From: Vicia villosa
Taxonomy: Eukaryota > Streptophyta > Magnoliopsida > Fabales > Fabaceae
NCBI RefSeq assembly: GCF_029867415.1
Contig: NC_081185.1
Coordinates: 79,829,553 to 79,893,552, forward strand
DNA: 64,000 nt
Direction: 5' to 3'
In this document: positions 23,041-36,017 of the stretch, one piece after another
Layout of the letters: each line of letters starts with the position of its first letter
Numbering within the stretch: the first letter of the stretch is position 1
The notes under the pieces: model-generated
The model's database searches: none
The model's input: only the letters and a program-made list of their open reading frames with translations
What the model was told of the DNA's origin: nothing
Translations under genes and position numbers: made by a program

Positions 23041-23180
23041 TGAATTGAAAAAGTTAATATATCTTATCAATAAGATTAAAGGAAAAAAATTATTTATTTA
23101 TAATTCTAAAATAATTTTTTTAACATATATAAATAATGAACAATATAGTAAGTGAGTCATTGAGTAACTATTCATCTTAC

Positions 23181-23183
<3 letters not shown>

Positions 23184-23257
<74 letters not shown>
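23184..23257. repeat. (TA)n microsatellite
   Basis: About 36 uninterrupted TA units directly after the 265-bp array. Confidence 0.95.
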
Positions 23258-23261
<4 letters not shown>

Positions 23262-24879
23262 CTAAATAATATAAATAAATACATCATATAAATAAGACTA
23301 AAGGAAATAATAATTTATTTTAGACGATAGGCTACAATCTAGAGGGGGTGAATGGATCGTAAATGAAATTTTCTTGTTTAAATAACTGTTTTAAAAAATT
23401 GTTTAACTATGATAATTGGCTATCTCGAACCGTTATCGAAAAGATCGAATATGCGTTAAACCTTATAGAACGTATTCGATTGATGAAAAAATTAATTAAT
23501 ATATTTTTAACAACTAAGTTTGAATAAAACCACACAATGATAATCAATTTCCAGTAAAATATCAAACAAAAACTTGACTTAAGCAATTTGTCGAACACTT
23601 GACCCATGTTGCCTGAAAGCCGACTCCAAGTGGACAAAAAATAATGAAGAAAAATAGCTACATTGTGTAAGTACGAAGAGTGCCAAAGAGAAGGGGTGAA
23701 TTAGGACTTTAAAAACTTTATCTAGTTTTTATAAATATTGGTTCTGACTTTTCTGGTTATATCAGACTATGAAAGTGGTAAAGTACGGAATGTAAAAAAC
23801 ACGACGATGTATCCTGGTTTCCCCCACAATCTGAGAGTACATCCAGTTCCCTTAAAACATGTAAGATATTTTATTATTGTTAGATCTTCCTAAGTTATCA
23901 AGAATAATCCTCTTGAAACTTGTACCACAAGAAAAGAAAACAATCCTCGCTTTTCTTGTAACCTTGTCTCCAACAATCTTGGATGATAAGTAAACACACC
24001 TAATACCAAACAATCTTTGATACTAGAATTTTTTCATAATACTTGATGAGTAATGATGTAGAGAAATAATCACTTTTAAAATTTTAAGTGATATATATCA
24101 AAGTAAATGATGTTCCCTTCCAATAACAATAATTAACAAAACTAAAGTGTTAGAATGCTCAAGGTTTTTTCTAGTTTAAGGAGTACGAATGTATGCAGAA
24201 AATTTCTTGAATAAAGTTTGAATATTTGAGATGTGAATTTTGAAGTCTAAGTGTTTGATTGGGATAAGTAATTTGTAATTTAAAAATGCTGTTTTTTTAT
24301 GAGTAAGATACCTTTTAGAATCATGGCGATGTTCAAAAAAATATCATGAAAAAATGCAAAGGTTAAATGAAAAGGTTTCTTGAAGAGTAAGCATGAAAAG
24401 GTGTTTGAAAAAGCTATTGTTTTTCAAAAATGTTTAGGTGCAAATCAATTGTTGTTAGGTGCTAATCGATTTGCATAGTGCAACGTTACAATTTTTTTTG
24501 AAAAGTTTAGGTAAGCAAATGATTTATAGGAAAGTGTTGAAAGTGACGGGAGTCACTATTTATATGAACGAGAGTTGATTTTACAATTCTAAATTTTTGT
24601 GGTTAAAGGTTAGTGGGACACGCGTCCGACGCTGATTGACTATCCAAGCAGTTGCACAATTTTTTAGCCTCACTCCTACTTATTAGGGGTAATGATCACC
24701 TTAATGGCGCATGTCTTGATGAGACATTTTGAAGGAAACGTCATGATTATTATGACGTCATTAAACATTGGGAGATTGAAAGGTTAAAGTGGTCGAAATC
24801 TGAAGTGACAAGAAATGCCTATTTCTACATCTTATTTGAAATAGATATTTATTGGGGGCAATTTGTTAGCTAGAGATTT
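23258..24879. other. degenerate retroelement-derived DNA, no gene
   Basis: Phrases such as 'agagggggtgaat' (23342), 'agaaggggtgaattagg' (23690) and 'gtatcctggtttcccc' (23810) are like decayed copia LTRs on the minus strand, and 23640-23860 echoes the style of 72-200. No complete LTR or coding frame can be defined. Confidence 0.4.
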
Positions 24880-25580
24880 GGACAACAAAAACAAAGTATT
24901 TTAGATTATATGTTTCAAAGAGAAAATAAGAAATGGTCATGCAAAGCTATTTCTCAAAGTTTCTTCGTATAAGAGCTTCTCTCTTTGCGTCGAGTTGGAG
25001 CTTCTACTGAAAAATCTTTGAACTATTAAAAATTAAAGATCGAAGATATTGCAAAATATTTCGAAAAATATACGTATTTCGGTGAGTCACGTGGATTGCG
25101 TTCCGAAAGCTTTGAGCGGGAATATTTAAATTTCAAAATAATTCGTTTTAGCCAAAGGGACGCGTGGAAGCAACGTGGCATTCGTTAGGAAAAGTACGTT
25201 AGGGTCAAATTAGTATAAATAGGAGTCTTTTTGTTAGGATTTGGGTGTTCATTTTGTACAAAAACTACTAAAAAATACTCAAGTACCAAGTGTGAGAGAA
25301 AGAGTTTGCTGAGAATGTACGTGTAACACCAATATCATTTTAATGTTGTTTTCATTTTATTAATGCAAGTCACTTACATACTTTTTATCGAGTTTTTTCC
25401 TTTATGATTGCATTCGAAGTCCTTTAATTCTTTCTTTAACTTCGTTGTTATACATTCCTTTATTTTTATGTCAATTATAAATTCGAATACCTTTATCAAG
25501 TAGAATAGAGATACGAGATGAACTCAATCTCGAACACAGAATCACTTAGGCACATGTCCTAGGATCAATCTAGTTGATCC
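24880..25580 (+). mobile_element. LTR fragment (family D), plus strand
   Basis: This is the inverted relative of 440-760. It carries a TATA box TATAAATAGG at 25214-25223 followed by a leader-like stretch, so it looks like an LTR with promoter. The ends are not defined. Confidence 0.5.
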
Positions 25581-25599
25581 TGTAAGTTACCAAATATAT

Positions 25600-25965
25600 A
25601 AAAGAATTCGGAAGACTAATGGTTGTTTACCAGAAATCATTATAAACAGTTCCATTGATGGAAACTTTATTTGCCTTTGGATTCATATTAGTATGTTTCC
25701 TTTGATGAGACAACATTTGTTTGGGATATCCAATCAAATTGTAGCATGCAGCCTTTGAATGACCAAACTTGCCATAATGATCGCATTTCAAGTATTTATG
25801 CTGAGAGCCATCGTACCTTTTCTATGCTATCTTTAGATGTTGGGACACATGTCTCGACATCTTCTGCTTCTTCCTTTGAGGGACCTCCTTGATAACTTTC
25901 CCTCTAGAGTCAAGATTCCTGGTTTTCTCAGTGATTTTTTTCATTTCGACGATTCTTATCATTCA
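25600..25965 (-). pseudogene. decayed copia Gag zinc-knuckle segment
   Basis: The minus strand at about 25690-25790 reads KCDHYGKFGHSKAAC followed by YNLIGYPKQ, the copia Gag knuckle and its usual GYP follower. The second cysteine is Tyr, so the zinc site is broken. The remainder is not open. It is probably part of the same relic as the family D LTR. Confidence 0.6.
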
Positions 25966-25984
25966 TTGTGGTACCTGTAATACG

Positions 25985-26645
25985 GTGAACTGACTTTATT
26001 GAAATGTCGCGGTAAGCAAGAGTCGCCATCGACTTTTATTTTATCCAATTTAAAGAAAGGCTAAAAGAATAGAAAAAAACCTTTAAAAGAAATTTTGAGT
26101 TCGGGGGGTAATTTATACAAAGGGAAGGTGTAAGGCACCCTTTGCATCCATGGTTTTCCATGGGCTCTTAATTGCTTTGCTCTTTAATTTTCAAAAGTTT
26201 AGAGATGAAATAAGACTTTAGCTTGTAAGTAAGCGTAGCCTTTTTGAAGGTTTTTGAGAAAAGAGTAGAAAAGGATTTAAACCAGAGCAAGCAAATATGA
26301 GGTAATTACCTTAACATTGTAAGCCTTTCAGGGCTATCCATACCATAGGAGGGTAGGAAGTCCTTTTATTTGGAGGTTGAAGGGTCGTCGTAGTTATCGT
26401 TCGCCATAAGACTGTCCCTGCCATGAAGAGGGCAGGTAGTCTAAGGGAAGGATAAGACTAGTCATTATTAGGCAACCAAGAGGACACCTCAGCAATCGAA
26501 AGGGACTATCATATCATCTTGTAGGCAACCTCGAGGGACGAGATCATATAATCGAAGGCAGCATCGTAGGGACTTATGATCTTTTTGTGATGAGAATGAA
26601 CTGAGGGCAACATTTGCTGAGGCGTCCTCGTATCCGAGGGAAAAA
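25985..26645 (-). mobile_element. Ogre-type LTR fragment (family C)
   Basis: It contains 'agagtcgccatcgacttt', a 'tcggggggtaatttataca' block and 'gggaaggtgtaaggcaccc', hallmarks of Ogre LTR ends in legumes. A similar block lies in the Ogre-A LTR (26746-26810) and LTR-B (44000-44060). Orientation is inferred from these. It is cut off by the Ogre-A LTR at 26646. Confidence 0.65.
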
Positions 26646-29600
26646 TGAACAGAGTCGCCACTAATATATTTATCCCATAAGGGAAAGGAATATCAGAAAA
26701 CCTAACAAGGGAAGGAACAGGGTCTTGCGACCAGAGAATCTAGGTACGGGAGTCGGTTACGCGAGGGGAAGGTATTAACACCCCTCACGCCTATCGTACT
26801 CGATGGTATCCACCTATGTTTGTTTCTATCTAAAGGGTGTATACTATGTCTATGTCTATATGCGAATGAATGCAAAATGTAGGGAAAAGAAAGAATTGTA
26901 CTCGCTCGGGCCCTACCCTGCTGCCTACGTATCCTTTTCAGGAATCAGAGCTACCGTAGCTCGGCTCACATGTTTTTGTTTGTTTTTGTGTTTTTTAGTT
27001 GGGCGGAGTTAACGTTCGCGCTTTTGCATAAGGGATCGACCTACGATGCGTTCGAGCGGAAATAACATTGCCCTTAGAAAGAAGAAAAAGAGAGATTGGT
27101 TTGTGTCTTTTAACGTAGATGAGTGATGAACAGTACCCAATACCGGGCCACTCATCACTTTCTCTACTTTGTTTTAGTTTTGAACCATTATTAGGTGTTT
27201 TAAATGTTTTTTTTGGTTGTGTATTTTTTAAGGGGAATTTCTTTGCGATTTGAATTACATAAAAGTGTATAACAGTAGAGAAACAGATTAGGGAATAAAT
27301 CCCACTCATCTCTCTTCCATTATATAGTGATCGAGAAACAGATTAGGGAATGAATCCCACTCATTTCTCTCCCACTAAGTGATTGAGAAACAGATTAGGG
27401 AATAAATCCCACTCATTTCTCTCTCAATATTAGTAACGTGTGATTCACATCTTTTATTTATTATGTATTTCAAAAGTTGAAAGGAAAAAAAGGAATGAAT
27501 AAGGGGAGACTAATTCTAATACTCTAATTGTTGTTTTATGTACAAAGGAGTGATTCTAGCCTAAAGCTATGTTAACATGATAATGGAATAGATTCTAAAA
27601 GGAGCTACAAATGATATTAACCAAGTAGGCCAAAATGTGGCCCAAAAACAAGCAACAAAATCACAAGAATTATACAAAAATAATACGAACATGATACAAA
27701 AGAATAAAAGAAATTATGCATGCCTTAGTACAAAAATTAACCTTAAAAAATACTACTATTTTTATGAGCTTTTTTAATGTCAAAACTAACCTAAAAATCT
27801 ACCATTTTTACGAGTTTTATTGTTTAGAACCTAAAAAATAATGGGAAAAAACTATAAGAAAAAGGACCTAATTCTAATGAAGACTTTATGCGAACATGGG
27901 GTATATGACCCCCAATTGTGTGTATATCCAAATAATGGCGTAGGGCCAGATCAGAGGCCCAACAGTAGTTTTTTTGATATAGATTTTCTTAGCAAAAACA
28001 TGGTATGGGCCACAGGGGGTGGAGAATAGCAAATCAGGCCCAAGTTAATTGTTCAGTATTCACTCAATTACCAATAATAATAAAAAACGAAAAATAAATT
28101 AAAGAAAAATAAAAAGAAATTGAATTGGGGAAATTAGGGTTATATCGTTGTGACCTTTCACGTTCTCAGAGCGCTTTTCTTCTCTTCCTCGCTCACACGG
28201 CGCATGAACAGCTGCCTCTCCGGCGAAATCGACGAGCCTCGCCGTGATAATCACACCACTCCGCCCTCATCTCGTTCCCGTTCTCACTCTCAATCTGTTT
28301 CAAATACCTCTGCTCAAACTCACTTCTCATCTCGACCTCTCCGTCCTCTCATCTCTGCGACTCCATCGATCTCTCAACTGGGGATAACATATGGACGCGC
28401 TTCACAGGTTTTTTCTCTTCTATTGGTTTACGTGTCTTCTCCTTGTTCATGAAGGTTTGACCGTGATGTTGTTGTTGTTGTGGTCTGCAGGTGAAGATGT
28501 GTTGTGATGCGTGATGTCGCTGATGCAGAGATGATGTTTGAAGCGATTTGATGAAGGATCTTGACTCAATTCAGATTGAGAATTATTTCTATCGGTGTAT
28601 GACTAAATCTGAGAAGGGAATTGATGAAGGTGAGTAGAGAAGAAGATTCTTTGCTTGATTTTCTTCTGATTGTTGTTAGTTTTCCAATTATTCTCTTCTG
28701 GATTTTTCTTTTTGTTCGATGATGAAGAAGGGAAGGTGAAGATTGTGGAGAAGATGAAGTGAGAAAGGTGGAAATGGTGATCGCAGAGAGAGTTGAAGAA
28801 GGTGAGGTGGAGGAAAGAATGGGGAAGAGAGTGATGAATTTGCAGAGGGAATGAGGATGAAGTGATGAATGATAGGTGAGTGAGTGGTGGGAATCTGAAA
28901 ATGAATGGTGTCTGAGGTGAGAAAATGGAAAAGTGAAGGTGATAAAGTGGTGAGGAAGTGAAGATGATGATGGCCGCTGAAGATGGTTAAGGTCTGAAAA
29001 TGGAGGAGTGAAGGGTTGAATGAAGGTTGTGGAGAAAGAGGTTGAAAGAGAAGAAGAAGAAAAATGGTGAAGAAGTGTTATGATTAAGGTGAAGATTAAA
29101 GGGAAGGTTCATAGGTGATGAAGTTTGAATATATAGGTTGAGGTGGAAGTTATGGGAAGAGGATTTTGGCCCTTTGGATCAGAGATTCGGTTAGAGGTTA
29201 ATGGTGAGATTGCATCTGAAAAAAGGTTAGTTCCATTATGTTTTTCTTCTGTTAGCAACTGGTTGTAGGCTTTAGAAGTTGTTATGAATTGGTTAGGATT
29301 CTGTTAGGCTGTTAGGAAAGTTAGTTTAGGTGGTTAGAGATTATACTAGGTTTATAGAGGTTGGAAGTTCTGTTACAAAGTTGGTTAGAGGGTGGTTATG
29401 ATAGTTAGCTATGAATGAATTCTGTTGGTTAGTTATGACATATTGTTCTTTTCTGTTTTTTCCAGTGTTAGCTTTGAATGGCTGCTGTGGGATCTTTCCG
29501 AATTGTAGTGTACAGGGGTGTCATTACATGTAGTTAAATGAGGCGGTTTCGAGTCTGTTCCATGGTTAGTGAACTGTTTTGGCTTAATGATTTGCAGGTT

Positions 29601-30886
29601 GTGTTGGTTGCACCTTGAAACAAAAGATGGTGCATTTGAAGTGTATGTTGAATGTATTTATATTGTATTGATGCAGCATTTTTCATGGTGGCAGGTATGA
29701 TTTGAGTGTCAAGTTATGGATTTCCTGAGCATGTATGTATCTATGGGCATGGAAAGAGCAAGACGGTCACGAAGAGGGGTGGAAACGAAGTCGCATGGCA
29801 TTAAGTTCAACGTTATAAAGCATAGAGATTAGGCTTAGACATTAGGATTTGTAACATGTGTTTTTCGTATGATTTTCTTTGAATGAGACTTGTTTGAATG
29901 GTTCATGGAAGCATATTGAGATAACTTTGAAAGTTACTGATGATGTGTAATTGCATGGTGTAATGGTTTAGAATTTGGACTTCTCAATTTACTTTATAAT
30001 GGACATTTGAATGAGAATGTGGACCTTTGGATGAATTCTAGATTTGATGAGGGATTTTGAAATGAATGGATATTTGAATTTATGCTTGCAACTTTGAATA
30101 GATTTTTCTTATGAGTGATTAGTGAATGATACTCGAGCGGATATTGAATGATGACTTCAGTCTTGTATGGACACTCACCTTGAACTCATAATTACGCATC
30201 GCTTTGCCATTAGTCTTCCAACATGTTCCATATGCACTTAAACTTGCAACACGAGCCAATTAATGAATACTTTATGCATACCATGAAAGAACTTGAACAT
30301 AGCCAATATTAAATCAACTTGTTGAACCATAAGTAGCCCAATTGATTAAATGAAGTATTTTGAGTTGACAAAGTCGAATCCTCAATACAACTCAAGGATG
30401 TATCATGTCTTGATTGAAATGTCTCCTTTAACAAACGACCTTAATATGACACCCTGAGGAGTCCTCTGATGAAGATAAGAATTGAAGCATAGGAGAACAT
30501 TTTAACATGAAATGCAATTGTCCTTTGCTGATGGACCTTAACAAACTCGAACACCGTGAATAAGAAACCCTAACTCAACGATCCTCAGTCAAACTTTTGA
30601 TGGATGCACACCTTGTAACTTGGTGAAGAAGAAATCTATGAATTAACCCTAGTACGTATTTCAATACATACAGGGAAACCAGTTGAGATAAGCTTATCTG
30701 AAGTAGAAACCTCAAAGCTATAAACAAACCCTAAACTTTCAAACCTTGATCCCAAAGCCAAGTTATTGATTAATGAATGCATGAGTTATGTTAATGACCT
30801 AATGGGAGGTATGTACATGAGACTATGAAATGCATAAGCCTAAGCCAGATAAAATTGGAAGGGTAGGACAAATTTGGGGTATGACA
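26646..30886 (-). repeat. Ogre-A LTR, left copy (3' LTR)
   Basis: 4241 bp, matching 36962-41202 end to end. Near its element 3' end it has inverted repeats: GATGAGTG/CACTCATC (27115-27160) and three copies of a gagaaa...tttctc hairpin unit (27277-27425). Open frames such as 28150-28452 are not supported as genes; they recur in both LTRs. Confidence 0.93.
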
Positions 30887-30900
30887 GCTGCCCCTATTTA
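30887..30900 (-). other. Ogre-A polypurine tract
   Basis: TAAATAGGGGCAGC on the minus strand abuts the LTR start TGTCATACC. The same arrangement recurs at 41203-41216. Confidence 0.8.
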
Positions 30901-31239
30901 ATCGTCTTAAACCTGAAGGTGAGATTGGCGTTAGCCTTTCGAACATTCGAGGTGGAAGAAGATTAAATATCAAGACCAGAAATTTGTCCTGAAAAGGAAG
31001 TGTAAATGTTATCCTCAATTTTTATTTTGATATTTGCTGGGGAAAGAGAATTTTATTTTTATTTTTATGATGGAGGGATTTATGGTAAGCAATAGTTGGA
31101 TGGTGATAGCTTGTAACGTAGCCAAGGTGCCAATACAAGGTTCTCAAAGGAGGTGATTGTTGTATGAAACTGTGATTGGAAAGTACGGGTTTGATGGAAA
31201 GATAGGATCCACTGACCCAAAAAATTGAAAGCAAGGATA

Positions 31240-31380
31240 AATGACTCGAAACCAGGGTGAGATCAACAGATCCACGAATCAAATCCAGGGTGAGTATAAC
31301 GAACTCACGACTCAAATCCAGGGTGAGTATAACAGACTCACGACTCAAATCCAGGGTGAGTGTAACAGAGTCATGACTCA
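31240..31380 (-). repeat. Ogre-A 3' UTR repeat 1, about 33-bp units
   Basis: Four units of the form ccagggtgagtataacgaac. Each holds an inverted repeat: GTGAGT/ACTCAC in units 2 and 3, GATC/GATC flanked by GTG/CAC in unit 1. It recurs at 41556-41696. Confidence 0.85.
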
Positions 31381-31504
31381 TAAAAAGAGAATAATGACTT
31401 GTTGGGGATTGGAAATTGGTTTTACGGTAAGAAATTATGGATGAATGGTGGTTGTCAGGCGGGAACAGACTTCAACGTAGGATATTAGACGAGGACAGGA
31501 AATG

Positions 31505-31838
31505 ATGGAAATGATTTGCCAGGGCGGGGACTGGACTTTGAAAAAAAGGTTTGCCAAGGCGAGAATTGGACTTTGGAAAAGGTTTGCCAAGGCGGGAATT
31601 GGACTTTGAAAAATGATTACCAGGACGGGAACTTGATTTGGAAAGATGATTACCAAGACGGGAACTGGGTTTGGAAAATGATTACCAGGACGGGAACTGG
31701 GTTTGGAAAATGATTACCAGGACGGGAACTGGATTTGAAAAATGATTACCAGGACGGGAACTGGATTTGGAAAATGATTACCAGGACGGGAACTGGATTT
31801 GGAAAATGATTACCAGGACGAGAACTGGGTTTTGAAAA
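31505..31838 (-). repeat. Ogre-A 3' UTR repeat 2, 32-bp units
   Basis: About ten units; the last seven have the form attaccaggacgggaactgg plus a T/G/A-rich tail. Arms CCAG/CTGG flank gacgggaa; two earlier units have CCAA/TTGG instead. It recurs at 41820-42154 with the same number of core units. Variable tandem repeats in the 3' UTR are a known feature of Ogre elements. Confidence 0.9.
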
Positions 31839-34173
31839 GGTAAGGCTTTATGAGGAATTCATCGGGAATGATAGTTGGGAAACTTGTGGGGACAACATTC
31901 TCTGTGGGGATGTATTGCTGTCTGGCAGAATATTGATTCGGATTATCTGGCTTATGCTTCGTATGCATGTTTGAGTTTTTTGTATGGCGTAATGATCCAC
32001 TTTGATGGATATGCTACGCTTTTGAGGATGCAATGTTATATGAAATTGAAACTATATGCACAGTGCCAAATAAAGGCATTTGTGATAGAGAAGCAGGATC
32101 ATTGGGGTCCGTTGCTTGTTGTCTTGAGCTGCCAACACGAATCGGTGTTGGAACCCTACAGTACCAAAGATCATTGACAGCTGCGCTGAGGGTTGAAATG
32201 TAGCTTTGTTGGGGAGGAAGTGACTTCGTCTGACTTTCCCTACACCTTGAACTACTTGGGGATGGTGAGCTTGAGGAGATTCCCTCGATTCACCATGTTG
32301 AGGATGAGAAATTCATATAAGGAGACCAGGTTGGGTAAGTGGAACAACCCACAGGAGAAATAAACTTCGTTGCTTGGGGAGAGACCAAATTTTTAGGAGA
32401 AATAAACTCCTATGATCAGGGAGAAACAATACAACTCAGAAGATTGTGCCCCAAGCTTTGTGAACTACGAAGGAATTTCCCCATAGGAACCTTGGAGAGA
32501 TTTGCCGAATCTCGACGTAACTGCCCTAGATTGGTGGAACCCAAGAGAGATTCCTCGACTTGATTGCCCCAGATTGGCCAAAGCTTGAATGGATGCCTCA
32601 ATTAACAGAGTCTTCACATAACTTGCCCCTTGGAGTAATCAGCCTTTGAAGTGAATGGCTCATGGAATTGATCAACTTTTTCTGCAGTTGTTCATTGTTT
32701 GATCTTCCCTGTTGTCAAGTGTTTATTCACAAGTAAAAGATATTAGTTTTGAAGACGATAATCCTAATGCAATGCTTATGCTAGCTTTGAGATCAAAATT
32801 ATTGAAAAAAAATTGTGACATTTAGTGTTTGAATTATTTGTCATATCGATATCAACATAAATGGTAAGAAAACATCTAGGAGTCAGTTTTACGCAACTTG
32901 GTGTAGCATGCTCTTGAAATAAACCCAGCTTCAATTAGGTCTTTTAAGGGTTGTAACGTGGTCTGGTTCACAGTTTTTAGAAACAAAGGATTTAAGGCTC
33001 ATTGTCTAACATAACCCACCCATTCTTCGTGATGTGTCTCCAGTCCTAAGTTCAACTTAACCTGATACGAGCGTTCATCCTTCAAGAGGAGTTTGAGATG
33101 ATTGAGAAATCAATGAAGTTCTTGGATGTGGCAGTCACTTTACCTTACATTTTAATGTCTAATCACTCGACTTTATTTCTTTGATGAGGATTTTTATCTT
33201 ATAATCCTTGTTTTTTGCTTCTGCTTTGCTTTTTGTTTCCCTAACTTTTTCCTGGACAATTTCCATTTGAATTCTATTTTGGAGTCCAGCGGGATGCCCT
33301 AATTTTTGCCTAAGTCACTTGTTTTCGGGTTGTTGACTTAGCGGGCTTTTCTTTTTTTCTTCACTTCTTTGACAAGTCGTGTGATCTTGGATCTTTGATT
33401 TATGGGAGGTGATTGTGACGGCCTCATTCTCTGATTGATGAGGGATTACCATTGTGGTATTGACTTTCCTCAACCTTTTGAAAGATAACCACTGTTGTAT
33501 CCTTGGATGCACACTCCTGATGAATTTTGATTGCTCGATTAGGTTAATTGAACGCTACCCTGCCACTAGGTTAAATGTGAGGGTGTTTTTCTGTATAGAA
33601 AAGAAACTCCTACTTCAAGGCTTAAAGGGGTTAACGAGGGTCTATCTCCCTTATATCTCCAGTGTTTAGGGATTAGAAACAATGCATGTACATCCTCAAC
33701 GGGGTTTTATTCAAAAGCACACAATTAGAGATTTTGCGTTTTTATTATTTTTCATCATTCTCCTTTTGATGTTTTTTGCTTTAGTCAAGAGTTTGATATC
33801 GATAGACAGAAAGATATGAGTGAACACGAATGGATTGATTCGAAACTAGCATATGCAGTGCATTTTTATTTTCATTAAAAACAAACAAGTTTTACATGGA
33901 AGAAACATTTAACAAAAACAAGGAAAATTACAAATGAAAATGCAGAAATGAATTGATGATTGCCATAGTAGAGGAGGCTTGACTCCGTCTAGACTTGTTG
34001 ATCTTGAATACTTTTTGCAGTTCCTTCCAAACACTTCAGATTACTTAAAAAGAAAACTCCAACGAAGTCACCCAAGAGTTGTAAATTTTTGTCTTACTTT
34101 AGAGATTCGAGCAATGCGAGTGATGCAATGCTCAAGATAAGAGTACGTCTTGCTTATCCCTCAATCGGGAGCC
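31839..34173 (-). other. Ogre-A non-coding 3' region
   Basis: No supported protein. It is element-internal because 31839 to about 33444 is repeated almost unchanged at 42155-43766. The part at 33445-34173 occurs once here and contains minus-strand sequence typical of the stretch after gag/pol in Ogre elements. Confidence 0.65.
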
Positions 34174-36017
34174 TCAAGCATAGATGTTGGAGAAGTACTC
34201 ACCATCAAAGAAGGAGGAACCTTGTATAATCCTTAAACTCGGGAGAGTTATCTGTTGTGAGGAAATCCCGAAACACCAACTGAAACGACAACCCTCAGGG
34301 ATACAACTGAGCACAAGAACCTTGAGAATGAGAGATGCTTCCACAGAAAACTCTTGATTACCACCTGGAAAAAGATTCCAACGAAGTTGCACAAGAATTT
34401 GTGGTGCTTTCATTATTATCCTACCAACGAGTTTAAAAAGGGAATTTGTTGATTTTGGAGACTTTCTGAAATATGAGCTTTCACTCGGGCAAGGGAATTC
34501 CATTCACTCACATGTTTCCTCCTTGAAGGGTTATATGCCTCTCGTTGATCAACTGTTGTACTTTGGCTTTGAAAGCGTTGCAGTCCTCAGTTGAGTGCCC
34601 TGCTGATCCAGCGTGATACCCACATTGCACATTAGGGTCATACCCAAGTGGGAACGGATGTGGTGGAGGCTTCAGAGATTTGGGAACCACCAATAAGCTT
34701 TGAACTAGATATGGCAGAAGTTTACTGTATGTCATAGTAATCTGGTCCAAAGGAGCATTTCTTCATCCCAAATTACTTCTAGGTTGACGTTGATTCGGAT
34801 GACCTTGTTGATATGGAGCACAGTGCGTTTGTGGCACATACTGAATCGGTTGTTGTTGGACCATCTGGGGTTGTTGATTGATAGTGGTGGCAAAGGCTTG
34901 TGGAGTACACAAGCTAGGAGGAACTAGGACCATCTGATAATTCGGAACCTGAACTTGAGGATAAACAGGGACTTCCTCTTCTTCGATCTCAGAAACTGCG
35001 TTTGTTTCACTTTTCTCTTCTTCTGTGAATTTGGAAACATTAGCAATATCCTGAATTTTACCCATCTTTAAGGCGTTTTCAATTCGTTCTCCTACGACAA
35101 CCAAATTTGAAAATTCGGAGGAAGCACATCCAACCATCATGTTCAGATAGGGATCCTTCAAAGTATTCATGAACATGTCTACAAGCTCTCGTTCCAAAAG
35201 TGGAGGTTGGACTCTGGAAGCTAATTCTCTCCATCTTTGTGCATATTCTTTAAAAGACTCACTAACCTTCTGAGTTAAACTTTGGAGTTGTAGTAGTAGG
35301 AGCCATGTCACTGTTGTACTTGTAATGCTTGAGAAAAGCCTCTGCTAATTCATCCCATGTACGGACATGGTTTCGTTCAAGACGCGTATACCATTCAAGA
35401 GATGCCCCACTGAGGCTATCCTGAAAGAAGTGCATTAGAAGCTTATCATTTTCTGCATACGGAGCCATCTTATTGCAGAATGCCTTGATGTGACTCATCG
35501 GACAGGTGGTACCCTTGTATTTCTCAAAACTGGGGACTTTGAATTTAGCAGGAGTCTTGATATTAGGCACTAGGCACAAATCAATAGCATTTAAATCAGA
35601 GGAGTTTCGACATTCTAAAGCATTCAATCTTTCTTCCAAGACATGGAATTTGCTCTCATTTTTCTCGATCGGGAATTTGAAAGCTTCAAGTTCAGAATCG
35701 TTCTCATGGTGTGAATCCTCCTTGTTAGGAACTTCCACGGGCATATGTTTTGATCCCCCATTAGCAACAGTGGTTGGAGTACCAATAGTCAACTTGGCAA
35801 CACTCTGTCTGAGCTCTTCTTGTCCCTGAACAACAGCATGGAGAGTCTCCAATAGTTGGGTCATCCTCTCCCCCATAGTATCCAAGTCCTTACGAAGTTC
35901 AGCCTGATTTTGTTCAAGATGGTCCATGATTCTCCTCTGATTAATCCTCGTATGATACAGATGTAGGGAAGTCAAATTTATTGATGAAGCAGAAATCTGG
36001 ATTGAAAGGGACCCCAA
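34174..36017 (-). pseudogene. gag: Ogre-type Gag, frameshifted
   Basis: Minus strand, starting near 36017 or at MDHLEQNQAEL (about 35927). A coiled-coil-like N-terminus (EELRQSVAKL) precedes the retrotransposon Gag domain: HIKAFCNKMAPYAENDKLL, SGASLEWYTRLE, TWDELAEAFLKHYKYN (35570-35290). The frame shifts near 35300, continuing as FKEYAQRWRELASRVQPPLLERELVDMF. It shifts again near 34760 into a His/Cys knuckle region (CGYHAGSAGHSTEDC, about 34610-34650) and again near 34505. Gag would package element RNA; this copy cannot make it whole. Pol does not follow. Confidence 0.85.

Noticed and set aside
28150..28452. Serine-rich 100-residue frame, repeated at 38464-38766
   Set aside because: Lies in the Ogre-A LTRs and shows no protein family features; conservation is due to LTR identity.
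31516..31713. Repeat-encoded frame with GNW and QDG words
   Set aside because: Reading of the 32-bp 3' UTR array on the strand opposite to the element.
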